This document shows positions 1 through 6,920 of a stretch of 18,713 nucleotides of DNA, piece by piece (the first letter of the stretch is position 1; each line of letters opens with the position of its first letter). A model generated the notes under the pieces. The model searched no databases. It saw only the letters and a list, made by a program, of their open reading frames with translations, and was not told the DNA's origin. The stretch comes from JASFTV01 sp050050615 (GTDB lineage: Bacteria; Desulfobacterota; DSM-4660; Desulfatiglandales; HGW-15). The position numbers and the translations under genes are program-made. The stretch lies in contig JASFTV010000024.1 in assembly GCA_050050615.1 (NCBI GenBank), positions 1 through 18,713 of the forward strand, in the 5' to 3' direction.

Positions 1-1083
1 TACGAGGATCCATGCGGTTTGTACTTCACCTCAGGGACCACGGGGCGTCCAAAGCCGATCCTGCTGAACCACAAAAACATGGTCTGCGCATGCATTACGG
101 AGAATATTCATCACGGCCAGAGGAAGGAAGACAATTTCATTTTGATACCCCCGCTCTACCATACGGGCGCGAAGATGCACTGGTTCGGGAGCCTCATCGT
201 AGGTGGACGCGCCGTCATCCTGAAGGGCATTTCGCCGGAATGGGTTCTGGAAGCGGTGAGCGAGGAGGGCGGGACCATTGTTTGGCTTCTGGTCCCCTGG
301 GCTCAGGATATCCTCCTGAAGCTTGATCGTGGAGAATTGAATCTCAAAAACTATAAGATTGATCAGTGGAGGCTGATGCACATTGGCGCCATGCCGGTTC
401 CCCCATCACTGATCAAGCGATGGAAAGAATACTTCCCAGACATGGATTACGACACAACCTATGGTCTGAGTGAATCTTCGGGTCCCAATTGTATGCACCT
501 CGGTATTGAAAACAATCACAAGGTTGGATCCATTGGCAAGCCGGGATTCAATTGGGAGGCACGCATTGTTGATGAGCAGGGAAGGGATGTGGAGCCCGGA
601 CAAACCGGGGAACTCATCCTGCGCGGCAATGGGGTGATGAGGGAATATTACAAGAATCCTGAAGCCACAGCACAGGCTTTGAGGGATGGGTGGCTTTACA
701 CAGGGGATATGGCAAGAGAGGATGAGGATGGCTTTGTCTTTCTTGTGGACAGGAAGAAAGACATCATTATAACCGGGGGTGAAAACGTTTTCCCTGTGGA
801 GGTTGAGCATTTCGTGTATTCCCACCCGAGCGTGAAAGATGCGGCGGCGATTGGCTGTCCGGATGAACGGTTGGGTGAGATTGTTGCGATCGTCATCGAG
901 GTTGCACCGGGAAAAAACCTGAGTGAGGCAGAGGTTCTCCAACATTGTGAAAGCTTGCCAAGATACAAGAGACCCCGCAAGGTCTTTTTCGGGGAGATTC
1001 CTCGCAACCCAACCGGGAAAATAGAGAAACCGAAACTGAGAAAGAAATACATAGGCAGGGAAGAAGCTTTCAAGGTCAAGTGA
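1..1083 (+). CDS. AMP-forming acyl-CoA synthetase/ligase, 5' end outside window
   Basis: This is the C-terminal 360 codons of an ANL-superfamily adenylating enzyme, which activates a carboxylic acid with ATP to an acyl-AMP and then forms a CoA thioester in the cytoplasm. The reading frame is open from base 1, so the start lies upstream; full-length members have about 500-560 residues. Visible motifs in order: the phosphate-binding loop YFTSGTTGRPK (window residues 8-18), YGLSESSGP (motif A5), GWLYTGD (A7), the hinge DRKKDIIITGGENVFPVEVE (A8), and the C-terminal NPTGKIEK, whose Lys catalyses adenylation. The gene ends in TGA at 1081-1083, inside the arm of a large palindrome. The substrate cannot be read from sequence; medium- or long-chain fatty acids or aromatic acids are all possible. 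The family call is very safe, the substrate unknown. Confidence 0.94.
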   Translation, partial: YEDPCGLYFTSGTTGRPKPILLNHKNMVCACITENIHHGQRKEDNFILIPPLYHTGAKMHWFGSLIVGGRAVILKGISPEWVLEAVSEEGGTIVWLLVPWAQDILLKLDRGELNLKNYKIDQWRLMHIGAMPVPPSLIKRWKEYFPDMDYDTTYGLSESSGPNCMHLGIENNHKVGSIGKPGFNWEARIVDEQGRDVEPGQTGELILRGNGVMREYYKNPEATAQALRDGWLYTGDMAREDEDGFVFLVDRKKDIIITGGENVFPVEVEHFVYSHPSVKDAAAIGCPDERLGEIVAIVIEVAPGKNLSEAEVLQHCESLPRYKRPRKVFFGEIPRNPTGKIEKPKLRKKYIGREEAFKVK

Positions 1084-1120
1084 AGCGCCACGCCCTTTCG
1101 AAAGGGCGATGGCCTGCTTC
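1082..1120. repeat. Palindromic 3'-end hairpin (GAAGC...GCTTC arms)
   Basis: This is a long, almost perfect stem-loop. Outer arms GAAGC (1082-1086) and GCTTC (1116-1120) and GCCA/TGGC flank the perfect palindrome CGCCCTTTCGAAAGGGCG (1091-1108). It overlaps the ligase stop codon. No T-run follows on the plus strand, so it is not a canonical intrinsic terminator. Its GAAG/CTTC-bounded design resembles the palindromes at 2156-2189 and 12968-12998, so it may be a degenerate member of the same repeat type. Confidence 0.55.
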
Positions 1121-1198
1121 AAAATCAAAACAAATCATCGGTAAGGCTTCGTGCCATACCAACACTCTTGAACGTCACTAGCGGATGTGGAGGAAGTC

Positions 1199-2152
1199 AT
1201 GAATTTGAAAAGAGGAATCAGCGGTATCATCTTGCCGGCTCTAATGTTGGTCGTTCTGGGGAGTTGCGTGAGCAAAGAGGAATATTTAACGAAGGTGGAA
1301 GAGGGTGAAAACTTATCTAGCAAGCTAAGGGCCCTAAAGTCCGAATATGCTAGATTGGAGAAAGAAAAAGAGACACTGGACAGGCAATTTATGGCCCTTG
1401 AAGGCGAGAAGAATGATCTGGAGAAGGCGAGAACAGCGTTGCGACTCAAAAATCTTGACCTCGAACAGGAGAGGACTCGGTTAAGAGAAGATAATACACG
1501 CCTAGAGGAGATCTTGGGGGCTAAGTCGGATGCTCTGAACAAACGCATCGCAGAGCTTCGGGCCCGTGTTGAGGACTTGCAAGAGCAAAACAGCCTCCTG
1601 AAAGAAGAAAATGAAGTGCTTCAGTCCAAGGCACTGGACTTAGAGGTCAAGAGGAAAGAAGAGGTACTCGAGATGAGGGGAACATACGATGATTTACTGG
1701 AGCATATGAAGTCGGAAATAGAGAAGGGCAAAATTACAATCACGCAGTTGAAGGGAAAACTAAAGGTCAATATGGTCGACGAAATCCTCTTTGACTCAGG
1801 AAAAACCACCATAAAGCCCCAGGGCATTGAAGTATTAAGGCGAGTTGGGAAGGTTTTGTTAAACGTGAAGGATAAGGCTATCAGGATAGAAGGCCACACG
1901 GACAACGTTCCCATCGGCGTTGAACTGAGAAAGAAGTATCCTACAAATTGGGAACTCTCGGTAGCCCGTGCCACGACCGTCGCCAGATATTTGCAAGAAG
2001 AAATCGGCGTTGATCCCACCTTACTCTCCGCCACCGGTTATGGAGAAAACCAACCCATCGCCTCGAACGAGACCGCAGAGGGAAGGGCAAAGAATCGGCG
2101 GATTGAAATCGTGCTTGTTCCCAAGGAGATGACACGATTTTCGGGAGATTAA
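1199..2152 (+). CDS. OmpA-family peptidoglycan-binding lipoprotein with coiled coil
   Basis: This 317-residue protein has a positively charged start, a hydrophobic stretch (residues 9-20) and lipobox LGSC, with lipidated Cys23 followed by Val rather than Asp, which predicts outer-membrane sorting. Residues about 28-185 are a long, charged, heptad-like coiled coil. Residues about 195-310 form an OmpA/MotB C-terminal domain with GHTDNVPIG, LSVARATTVARYL, GYGENQPIA and the conserved NRRIEI end; the Asp and Arg in these motifs bind diaminopimelate in the family. The likely role is to tether the outer membrane to peptidoglycan across the periplasm. I chose the ATG at 1199 because GGAGG sits at 1189-1193; the in-frame GTG at 1187 lacks that spacing. 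It has no operon partner: palindromes lie on both sides. The coiled coil could alternatively place it in a trafficking or envelope-spacing complex. Confidence 0.88.
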   Translation: MNLKRGISGIILPALMLVVLGSCVSKEEYLTKVEEGENLSSKLRALKSEYARLEKEKETLDRQFMALEGEKNDLEKARTALRLKNLDLEQERTRLREDNTRLEEILGAKSDALNKRIAELRARVEDLQEQNSLLKEENEVLQSKALDLEVKRKEEVLEMRGTYDDLLEHMKSEIEKGKITITQLKGKLKVNMVDEILFDSGKTTIKPQGIEVLRRVGKVLLNVKDKAIRIEGHTDNVPIGVELRKKYPTNWELSVARATTVARYLQEEIGVDPTLLSATGYGENQPIASNETAEGRAKNRRIEIVLVPKEMTRFSGD

Positions 2153-2153
2153 G

Positions 2154-2190
2154 GTGAAGCTTCCCGTGCCAAGGCGCGGGGCATCTTCAG
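2154..2190. repeat. Dispersed palindromic repeat A, copy 1
   Basis: Two bases after the lipoprotein stop lies GAAGCTTCCC...GGGGCATCTTC, a stem-loop around CCAAGG. The reverse complement of 2154-2188 matches 12966-13000 at 32 of 35 positions by eye. The stem is less perfect here (GCACGGG against GCGCGGG in the other copy). Position directly behind a gene is typical of REP-like elements, which can protect mRNA 3' ends or act as weak terminators. Confidence 0.75.
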
Positions 2191-2196
2191 AGCGAA

Positions 2197-2244
2197 ATGG
2201 GTTTAACCCATCTCGCGTTTTAAAACCCGCGGGGGCAAGCCCCC
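2197..2244. repeat. Tandem short hairpins in the 2153-2360 gap
   Basis: Two further inverted repeats follow repeat A: ATGGGTTTAACCCAT (2197-2211), and GGGGGCAAGCCCCC (2231-2244), a perfect 6-bp stem with an AA loop. With the repeats on either side, almost the whole 208-bp gap is made of dyad structures. No ORF, clear promoter or T-run was recognised here. Confidence 0.5.
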
Positions 2245-2266
2245 TGCACTGCGAAAAACGACGCGC

Positions 2267-2311
2267 CATTCACCCCCGCCCTTCCGGACGGGGCTCTCTG
2301 CCGCGGTTTTT
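2267..2311 (-). repeat. Dispersed repeat B, copy 1
   Basis: On the minus strand this reads AAAAACCGCGGCAGAGAGCC followed by a CCGTCCGGAAGGGC palindrome. The same block occurs on the plus strand at 9909-9946 with about three mismatches in 38 positions. Both copies lie within about 100 bp upstream of a plus-strand gene (2361 and 10005) but in opposite orientation, so the repeat itself is unlikely to be a promoter for both. Confidence 0.7.
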
Positions 2312-2360
2312 GTAGATTCACTATTCCAAATATCCTAATTCAAACGGAGGAGAAGAGGCC

Positions 2361-3527
2361 ATGTCTGAAATCTCATTGAACAAAAAATACACCCGGGCTG
2401 CCCAAGTGATTTGCAACCAGGGCATTGTGCCCTTTCCGGTCAACGACACGACAATCTCCATCCTGAAAAGCGTTATTGAGGACGACGAAGAAGAGCTCGA
2501 TCTCATCTATGCGTTCCGTCAGAAGGCCTCCCAGACCATGGAGCAGTTGAAAGAATCGAGCCATCTCTCCGAGGAGAAGATTGAACAACTCGCAACCAGT
2601 CTTGCCAAGAAGGGGGTGATCTTCAACCAGCCGAGTTCAGCCGGGATCATGGTCTATCGGTTACTTCCCCTCATGACGGTTGGGTTGATGGAGTATAGGT
2701 TCATGGGCGAGTTGAAGGGGGATGAAAAGGAACAACAGTTGGCCGAATTGTTCGAAAAGCTCATTGGTGAAGTCAGGGACCAAGTCCAAAAGAACTACGA
2801 CAATTTGGTCCCAATGTTCAAAATGTCCCCGCCTGTGGATCGGACCGTACCCATGCGGGCGACGGAGGACGGGAAAGAGATCAAAATTATACCTATTGAT
2901 AAAAGCATCGAGGTGCCCGAGGAATTTATCCTGCCCAGCCAGAGCGTCGAGGAGATTATCAACAAGTTCGGCGAGATTGCAGTAGGTCACTGCTTCTGCC
3001 GCCAGCGGCGAAAAACCCTGGGAGATCACTGCGCCACGGATGCACCTGTGTTGAACTGTTTCACCTTCGGAAAGTCGGCACGCCACGTTGTGGCCCAAGG
3101 ATTCGCCCAGAAAATAACGAAAGAAGAAGCGCTCAGAATAATGAAAGAAGCAGAGGAAGCGGGCCTCGTCCACAAGGCTTTCCATCCCGGTTCAAATGTG
3201 TCCCGTCCGGAAACGAGCATCTGTAACTGCTGTAAAGATTGCTGTGATACCCTGAAAGTCTGGCGTGACGGGGCGTTACCTTTGATTAATTCCACTTACT
3301 ACTTATCCGTGATCGACCGGGAAGCCTGCACAGGCTGTGGTATTTGTGTGGACCGATGCCCGACCGAGGCAATAGAACTAAACGAGGACGAAGTGGCTGA
3401 ACGGGACGAAAGCGCCTGCTTCGGATGCGGCATTTGCGCCCGCTTCTGCCCGGAGGAAGCCATCTCGCTAAAAGAGGGATTGAGGAAGGTATTCATCCTC
3501 CCTCCCCGCATGCGCCAGTCGGCTTAA
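2361..3527 (+). CDS. Winged-helix-like / multi-[4Fe-4S] cluster protein
   Basis: This 388-residue soluble protein has a good ribosome-binding site (GGAGGAG, 2346-2352). Residues 1-170 are helical, with a region that could be a winged-helix (AFRQKASQTMEQLKESSHL..LAKKGVIF) and no metal ligands. A central Cys-rich section follows: C211, C213, C224, C233, then the group C288, C290, C291, C294, C295. The C-terminus is a classic 2x[4Fe-4S] ferredoxin: CTGCGICVDRCP (C323, C326, C329, C333) and CFGCGICARFCP (C353, C356, C359, C363). It probably carries electrons or senses redox state in the cytoplasm, perhaps as partner of an oxidoreductase. Similar architectures occur in anaerobic Desulfobacterota, from general knowledge. 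The ferredoxin domain is certain; the role of the N-terminal part is inference. Confidence 0.85.
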   Translation: MSEISLNKKYTRAAQVICNQGIVPFPVNDTTISILKSVIEDDEEELDLIYAFRQKASQTMEQLKESSHLSEEKIEQLATSLAKKGVIFNQPSSAGIMVYRLLPLMTVGLMEYRFMGELKGDEKEQQLAELFEKLIGEVRDQVQKNYDNLVPMFKMSPPVDRTVPMRATEDGKEIKIIPIDKSIEVPEEFILPSQSVEEIINKFGEIAVGHCFCRQRRKTLGDHCATDAPVLNCFTFGKSARHVVAQGFAQKITKEEALRIMKEAEEAGLVHKAFHPGSNVSRPETSICNCCKDCCDTLKVWRDGALPLINSTYYLSVIDREACTGCGICVDRCPTEAIELNEDEVAERDESACFGCGICARFCPEEAISLKEGLRKVFILPPRMRQSA

Positions 3528-3819
3528 AATCAAAAACAATCGTTAGCCGGTGTTGGCGCAAGGCGCATGGCCTTCCTGGCCAGTTCTATCGCTTCCTCTG
3601 TCCTTCCCGCCTCATTCCTCGGGATTACGAAAGCCTTGCACCTGGGCATTTTCCGACAACCTCAGAAGAAGCAAGTCATTCAACAGGCTCTCTGGTCGTC
3701 TTCAATCAGCCCTGCGCCGGAATAAGGTATCAATACCTGTGTGGCTGGCGCTACCGGAGACCGTATTGACACCATCAGGATACTTCAATTTCTTTGGATT
3801 TCACGTTCCGGAGTGATGA
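3528..3819. other. Gap with no recognised gene
   Basis: This 292-bp stretch lies between the convergent ends of the iron-sulfur gene and the toxin gene. A 52-codon frame at 3567-3725 has no ribosome-binding site and no recognised similarity, and longer frames through here run on from the upstream gene in a wrong frame. I see no T-run terminator and no copy of the repeats found elsewhere. Confidence 0.5.
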
Positions 3820-4272
3820 CTAGATCTTTGACCCATCCCCCGTAAGGGGGTCACGCACATCGAGAAAGGAGAACTTGAGAAAATCTCGGTCATGGGTGTA
3901 AAGTGTTTTCACGCCATGGTGGCGAAGCAGAGCAGCCAGGTGGGCATCGGGGACTAAATTACCGCGAGTGGGAACTTCTGCCGTTGTGGCGCGGTAAACG
4001 TCCCAAAATCCTTCTTCCTCCGATAGGAATCGAGCGTGAGGGAGACTGAGAAGTGTTTCCATGTTAGCCATGGCCTGGTCTGGTGATAACGGATGGTCGA
4101 ATACGGCAGGATGGGTTGCGATACGCAGGTAGCTCATCACGGTCGGCCAACCTAGGTAAAAGACGCCCTGTTGAGCGATACAGGAATCTATGAATGACTT
4201 GGCTCTTTCGAAGTAAGGGCTGCTTTCATCTGAGGCGTAAAGCAGAATATTGACGTCAAAGGAAAAACTCAT
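3820..4272 (-). CDS. vapC: VapC-family PIN-domain ribonuclease toxin
   Basis: This 150-residue PIN-domain protein is the likely toxin of a type II pair; such toxins are Mg-dependent RNases. It starts with MSFSFDVNILLYASD, whose Asp6 is the first acidic active-site residue. The body has the subgroup pattern WPTVMSYLRIATHPAVF and the late acidic motifs NLVPDAHLAAL and THDRDFLKF. The ATG at 4272 overlaps the antitoxin stop as ATGA (4272-4269), implying translational coupling. An open frame extends about 35 codons upstream but lies inside the antitoxin, so I reject that start. Length and all blocks look intact. The family is sure; the RNA target is unknown. Confidence 0.9.
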   Translation of the reverse strand: MSFSFDVNILLYASDESSPYFERAKSFIDSCIAQQGVFYLGWPTVMSYLRIATHPAVFDHPLSPDQAMANMETLLSLPHARFLSEEEGFWDVYRATTAEVPTRGNLVPDAHLAALLRHHGVKTLYTHDRDFLKFSFLDVRDPLTGDGSKI

Positions 4273-4532
4273 TTTCGCTCGGTGTCTTTGGCCGGTTTTT
4301 TGGGTTGCTCCATCGCGGCGTACAGGGCTTCGCGATCTGCCAAGTCCATACGGGCGCCCATTGGTTTTGAGATCCACCGGACCGGCTTGGCGGAGCGCTT
4401 GGCCGACTTGCCTTCACCAATCGCCTGGGCCAGCAGATCGGAGATCACCCGACCGAGGGATTTACCCTCCTTTTGCTGGATCTTCTTCAAATCCTTCAAA
4501 ATGGGGTCGTCAATATCTACAGTCGTTCGCAT
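4269..4532 (-). CDS. vapB: VapB-type ribbon-helix-helix antitoxin
   Basis: This 87-residue protein begins MRTTVDIDDPILKDLKKIQQ, a ribbon-helix-helix (CopG/VapB-like) DNA-binding region with one beta strand and two helices up to about residue 38. A basic, Pro-rich tail follows (residues 50-87) that would wrap the toxin. It is the first gene of the pair, and its stop TGA overlaps the toxin ATG. It would neutralise the PIN toxin and repress its own promoter at 4542-4570. No clear Shine-Dalgarno precedes the ATG at 4532, consistent with a leaderless or near-leaderless message. The toxin partner makes the call secure although the family is short and variable. Confidence 0.85.
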   Translation of the reverse strand: MRTTVDIDDPILKDLKKIQQKEGKSLGRVISDLLAQAIGEGKSAKRSAKPVRWISKPMGARMDLADREALYAAMEQPKKPAKDTERK

Positions 4533-4541
4533 AACATCTTG

Positions 4542-4570
4542 ATGATATTCAGTCGAGCATCAGATGTCAA
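4542..4570 (-). promoter_or_regulatory. Sigma-70 promoter and likely operator of vapBC
   Basis: On the minus strand, TTGACA (4570-4565), a 17-bp spacer and TATCAT (4547-4542) make a near-consensus promoter. Transcription should begin near 4535, only about 3 nt before the vapB ATG at 4532. TGATG...CATCA and the outer TCTTGA...TCAAGA form an interrupted dyad across the promoter, as expected for VapB autorepression. Confidence 0.65.
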
Positions 4571-4623
4571 GAGTGATTTTGTCTTTCATCCTTCGCTCAA
4601 CGCTGCGCAAATAGCTGACGCTG

Positions 4624-4662
4624 TTTACTTTTTCAATTTCCTGCAAAAAGTGAAAAAGTAAA
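4624..4662. repeat. Perfect 12-bp inverted repeat
   Basis: TTTACTTTTTCA (4624-4635) and TGAAAAAGTAAA (4651-4662) are perfect inverted arms around a 15-nt loop. They lie between the divergent vapBC and GntR-family genes. It could be an operator or a terminator-like hairpin. The gap 4571-4756 otherwise holds a possible TTGACA (4677-4682) without a good -10 at the right distance. Confidence 0.5.
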
Positions 4663-4710
4663 AGGCAACAAACTTCTTGACAAACATATAAACTATTGAT
4701 ATCCAAAACC

Positions 4711-4720
4711 TATGATCATA
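4711..4720. promoter_or_regulatory. Candidate operator TATGATCATA upstream of gntR-type gene
   Basis: A perfect 10-bp palindrome lies 37 bp upstream of the regulator's ATG. GntR/HutC regulators bind short AT-rich dyads and often regulate themselves. There is no second copy to support the site, so this is only a candidate. Confidence 0.3.
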
Positions 4721-4756
4721 AGCAACCATGCAGGATCACCCGTCTAGCGATTTGTC

Positions 4757-5524
4757 ATGAAAGCCCTTAAGCCTCTAATCAAAGACGATTACAAGCCGCT
4801 CTACATCCAGCTGGCGGACAGAATCATAGAATACATCAAAGAGAACGAACTCAATCCTGGGGACCTCCTCCCCTCACAAAATGAATTGGCAGAGTATTAC
4901 GGCATCAGCGGAATGACGATCCGCCATACCATGCTCCGTCTCACCACAGAAGGGATTGTGGAGCGTATACGAGGGGTCGGGACGTTTGTCGCACACCCCA
5001 AAATCAGAGAACACATAGAAGGTATCCAATCTTTAGAGGAACGACTTGCAAAGCTCGGCAAAAAAGTTCGAAACACCTTCCTCGAGGCACAAGAGGCCTA
5101 CCCCTCAGATCGGGAGAGTAAAGACCTGGACTTACCACCGGGAGGCCGAACCCTCAGGATCAGAAGATTGAAATTGATGGACGACACCGTCTTTGCAATG
5201 GAATCCCGGCATATTCCTCTCGAAATTGCTGCCAGGTTTTCGCAGCAGGAAATTGAGAGCGAACCCTTTCTCCAACTCTTTAACCGCTACGATGATATCA
5301 GGGTAGGCATGGCCTCCTATATTACAAGGGCAGCACTGTTGACGGACTTCGAAGCGGATGCCATGAAAGTTCCCCCTGACCGCGTCGCTTTGAACCAGTA
5401 CGGTGTATTCTACAATAGAAAAGGAAGACCGGTGATGATCGGTCGGCTCACCTATCTTGCTGACACAATAGAACTCCAGTACAAGGTTGAGGATAACTCG
5501 AACCATATCAACCCTATTGCGTAG
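4757..5524 (+). CDS. GntR/HutC-family transcriptional regulator
   Basis: This 255-residue regulator has an N-terminal GntR winged helix (residues about 5-72: PLYIQLADRIIEYIKENEL, GDLLPSQNELAEYYGIS, MTIRHTMLRL, EGIVERIRGVGTFV). A C-terminal UTRA ligand-binding domain follows (about 90-250), containing RIRRLKLMDDTVFAMESRHI and the final RPVMIGRLTYLADTIEL. HutC members bind small metabolites such as amino-acid derivatives and sugar acids or phosphates, and typically repress the adjacent operon. Here that is the dehydrogenase and ABC importer just downstream on the same strand, so a substrate of that pathway is the probable ligand. The Shine-Dalgarno is weak. Length and domains look complete. The family is secure; effector and targets are inferred. 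Confidence 0.92.
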   Translation: MKALKPLIKDDYKPLYIQLADRIIEYIKENELNPGDLLPSQNELAEYYGISGMTIRHTMLRLTTEGIVERIRGVGTFVAHPKIREHIEGIQSLEERLAKLGKKVRNTFLEAQEAYPSDRESKDLDLPPGGRTLRIRRLKLMDDTVFAMESRHIPLEIAARFSQQEIESEPFLQLFNRYDDIRVGMASYITRAALLTDFEADAMKVPPDRVALNQYGVFYNRKGRPVMIGRLTYLADTIELQYKVEDNSNHINPIA

Positions 5525-5540
5525 TCCTTGCATGTTTAGA

Positions 5541-5580
5541 TTTGAATTCCCCGCTGCTTGCAGCGCGGGATGAATTCAAA
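5541..5580. repeat. Large imperfect hairpin behind the GntR-type gene
   Basis: TTTGAATTC (5541-5549) and GAATTCAAA (5572-5580) are perfect 9-bp arms; inside, CCCGC pairs with GCGGG and TGC with GCA around the loop. It begins 17 nt after the stop codon. There is no T-run, so it is more like a REP palindrome than a rho-independent terminator. The rest of the gap contains GCTTTCAGCTT direct repeats (about 5644-5668) and repeat C. Confidence 0.55.
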
Positions 5581-5683
5581 TTAGAAGTTAAGATTCCTTT
5601 GAAGGCGAAAGTGCAGTGCTTTGTGTGCCCACGAGAGCCATTCGCTTTCAGCTTTGAGCTTTCAGCTTCTCTATCTTTCCGCC

Positions 5684-5738
5684 TTTCGCCACGGGAGCGA
5701 TAATGTCGCGTTAGATAAAATCGTGTAACGATTTTATC
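5684..5738 (+). repeat. Dispersed repeat C, copy 1
   Basis: This 55-nt block matches 16541-16595 in the same orientation at 49 of 55 positions. It ends in a perfect hairpin with 10-bp arms GATAAAATCG / CGATTTTATC (5714-5738) around TGTAA. It lies 33 nt upstream of the dehydrogenase ATG, so it will be in the leader or promoter of that gene. Confidence 0.75.
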
Positions 5739-5771
5739 CAGGATACCTCTCACTGTGGAGTTACACTTTCC

Positions 5772-6845
5772 ATGAAGGAATTTCAAATCGCGGTTATCCC
5801 AGGGGACGGTATAGGCAAGGAAGTTGTTCCTGAAGGCATTCGGGCCATGGAGGCCTTGGCCGAGCGGTATCAGTTCAAAGTTCAGTTCACGGAATTTCCT
5901 TACTCTTGCCAGTATTACTTAGAGCATGGGGCCATGATACCGAAAAACGGCATCCAAGAGCTAATGCCGTTCGACGCCATTTTGCTTGGTGCCGTAGGGT
6001 ATCCGGGCGTTCCAGACCATGTCTCACTCTGGGGCCTGCTTATTCCCATCCGTCGCCAATTTCGGCAATACGTCAATTTACGCCCGGTAAGACTTTTGCC
6101 AGGCCTCACGTCACCTCTGGCAAATCGAACCCCTGAAGACATCAATTTTTACGTGGTTCGAGAAAACAACGAAGGTGAATATTCGGAGATCGGCGGAAGG
6201 CTGTTTCAGGGCACAGACCGAGAGATGGCTATCCAGGAAACGGTCTTTACCCGTCGAGGTGTGAACCGTGTCATGAGGTATGCCTTTGAGTTGGCGAGAA
6301 GTAGACCCAAAAAACATGTCACTTCGGCCACCAAGTCGAACGGCATTATTCACACCATGCCATTCTGGGATGAATGTTTTGCTGCTGTTTCAAAGGACTT
6401 CCCCGATGTAACCGCCGATCAATACCACATCGACATCCTTTGCGCTCACTTTGTGCAGCATCCGGACTGGTTTGATGTGGTTGTGGCCAGCAATCTTTTC
6501 GGGGACATCCTCTCTGATCTTGGCCCCGCTGTGGCTGGCGGCGTCGGCATAGCGCCTTCAGGAAACCTCAATCCGGAAAGAGAATTTCCATCCATGTTTG
6601 AACCGGTCCATGGTTCAGCCCCTGACATTGCCGGGCAGGGCGTCGCGAATCCCATTGCGACATTATGGACGGTCGTGATGATGTTGGCGTTTCTGGAGGA
6701 GAAGGAGGCCTCCCAGGCCCTGATGAATGCTATTGAAGCGGTGACGGGAGAGGGGAAAGTTCTGACACCAGACCTTGGCGGACAGGCTAAAACGCAGCAG
6801 TTCACAGATGCGGTCTTAAACAAACTGACAAACCCAAAAGCCTGA
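5772..6845 (+). CDS. Tartrate/D-malate-type dehydrogenase (isopropylmalate dehydrogenase family)
   Basis: This 357-residue NAD- and divalent-metal-dependent enzyme of the beta-decarboxylating dehydrogenase family would oxidise a 2-hydroxyacid such as tartrate or D-malate in the cytoplasm. It starts MKEFQIAVIPGDGIGKEVVPE. WGLLIPIRRQFRQYVNLRP followed by VRLLPG is typical of the TtuC/DmlA branch rather than LeuB. Further motifs are ENNEGEYSEIGG, the catalytic Lys188 in TSATKSNGI, DILCAHFV, NLFGDILSDL with metal ligands Asp245 and Asp249, and EPVHGSAPDIAGQGVANP. The length is normal and every block is intact. It lies between the regulator and the ABC importer genes (75 bp before the ATPase gene), pointing to catabolism of the imported hydroxy-acid. 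LeuB or homoisocitrate activity is less likely. Confidence 0.9.
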   Translation: MKEFQIAVIPGDGIGKEVVPEGIRAMEALAERYQFKVQFTEFPYSCQYYLEHGAMIPKNGIQELMPFDAILLGAVGYPGVPDHVSLWGLLIPIRRQFRQYVNLRPVRLLPGLTSPLANRTPEDINFYVVRENNEGEYSEIGGRLFQGTDREMAIQETVFTRRGVNRVMRYAFELARSRPKKHVTSATKSNGIIHTMPFWDECFAAVSKDFPDVTADQYHIDILCAHFVQHPDWFDVVVASNLFGDILSDLGPAVAGGVGIAPSGNLNPEREFPSMFEPVHGSAPDIAGQGVANPIATLWTVVMMLAFLEEKEASQALMNAIEAVTGEGKVLTPDLGGQAKTQQFTDAVLNKLTNPKA

Positions 6846-6920
6846 GTAAATGCCGTTCAAACTGGGCATGAGTTACGAGCCCATTCTTTTGAAAAGGACG
6901 AAATGCAGGAGTGATGATCC

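Noticed and set aside
1082..1120. Intrinsic terminator
   Set aside because: The stem is strong but no T-run follows on either strand close to the stem; it is kept as a repeat.
406..1128. Long minus-strand frame opposite the acyl-CoA ligase
   Set aside because: It is antisense to a clear ligase, with no domain and no ribosome-binding site.
3567..3725. Small plus-strand frame of 52 codons
   Set aside because: It has no ribosome-binding site and no recognisable similarity; its composition is not convincing.
4250..4661. Several plus-strand frames opposite vapBC
   Set aside because: They are shadows of the well-supported antitoxin and toxin genes.
5644..5668. CRISPR-like short repeats (GCTTTCAGCTT)
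   Set aside because: Only two or three imperfect units without spacers of regular length; no cas genes.
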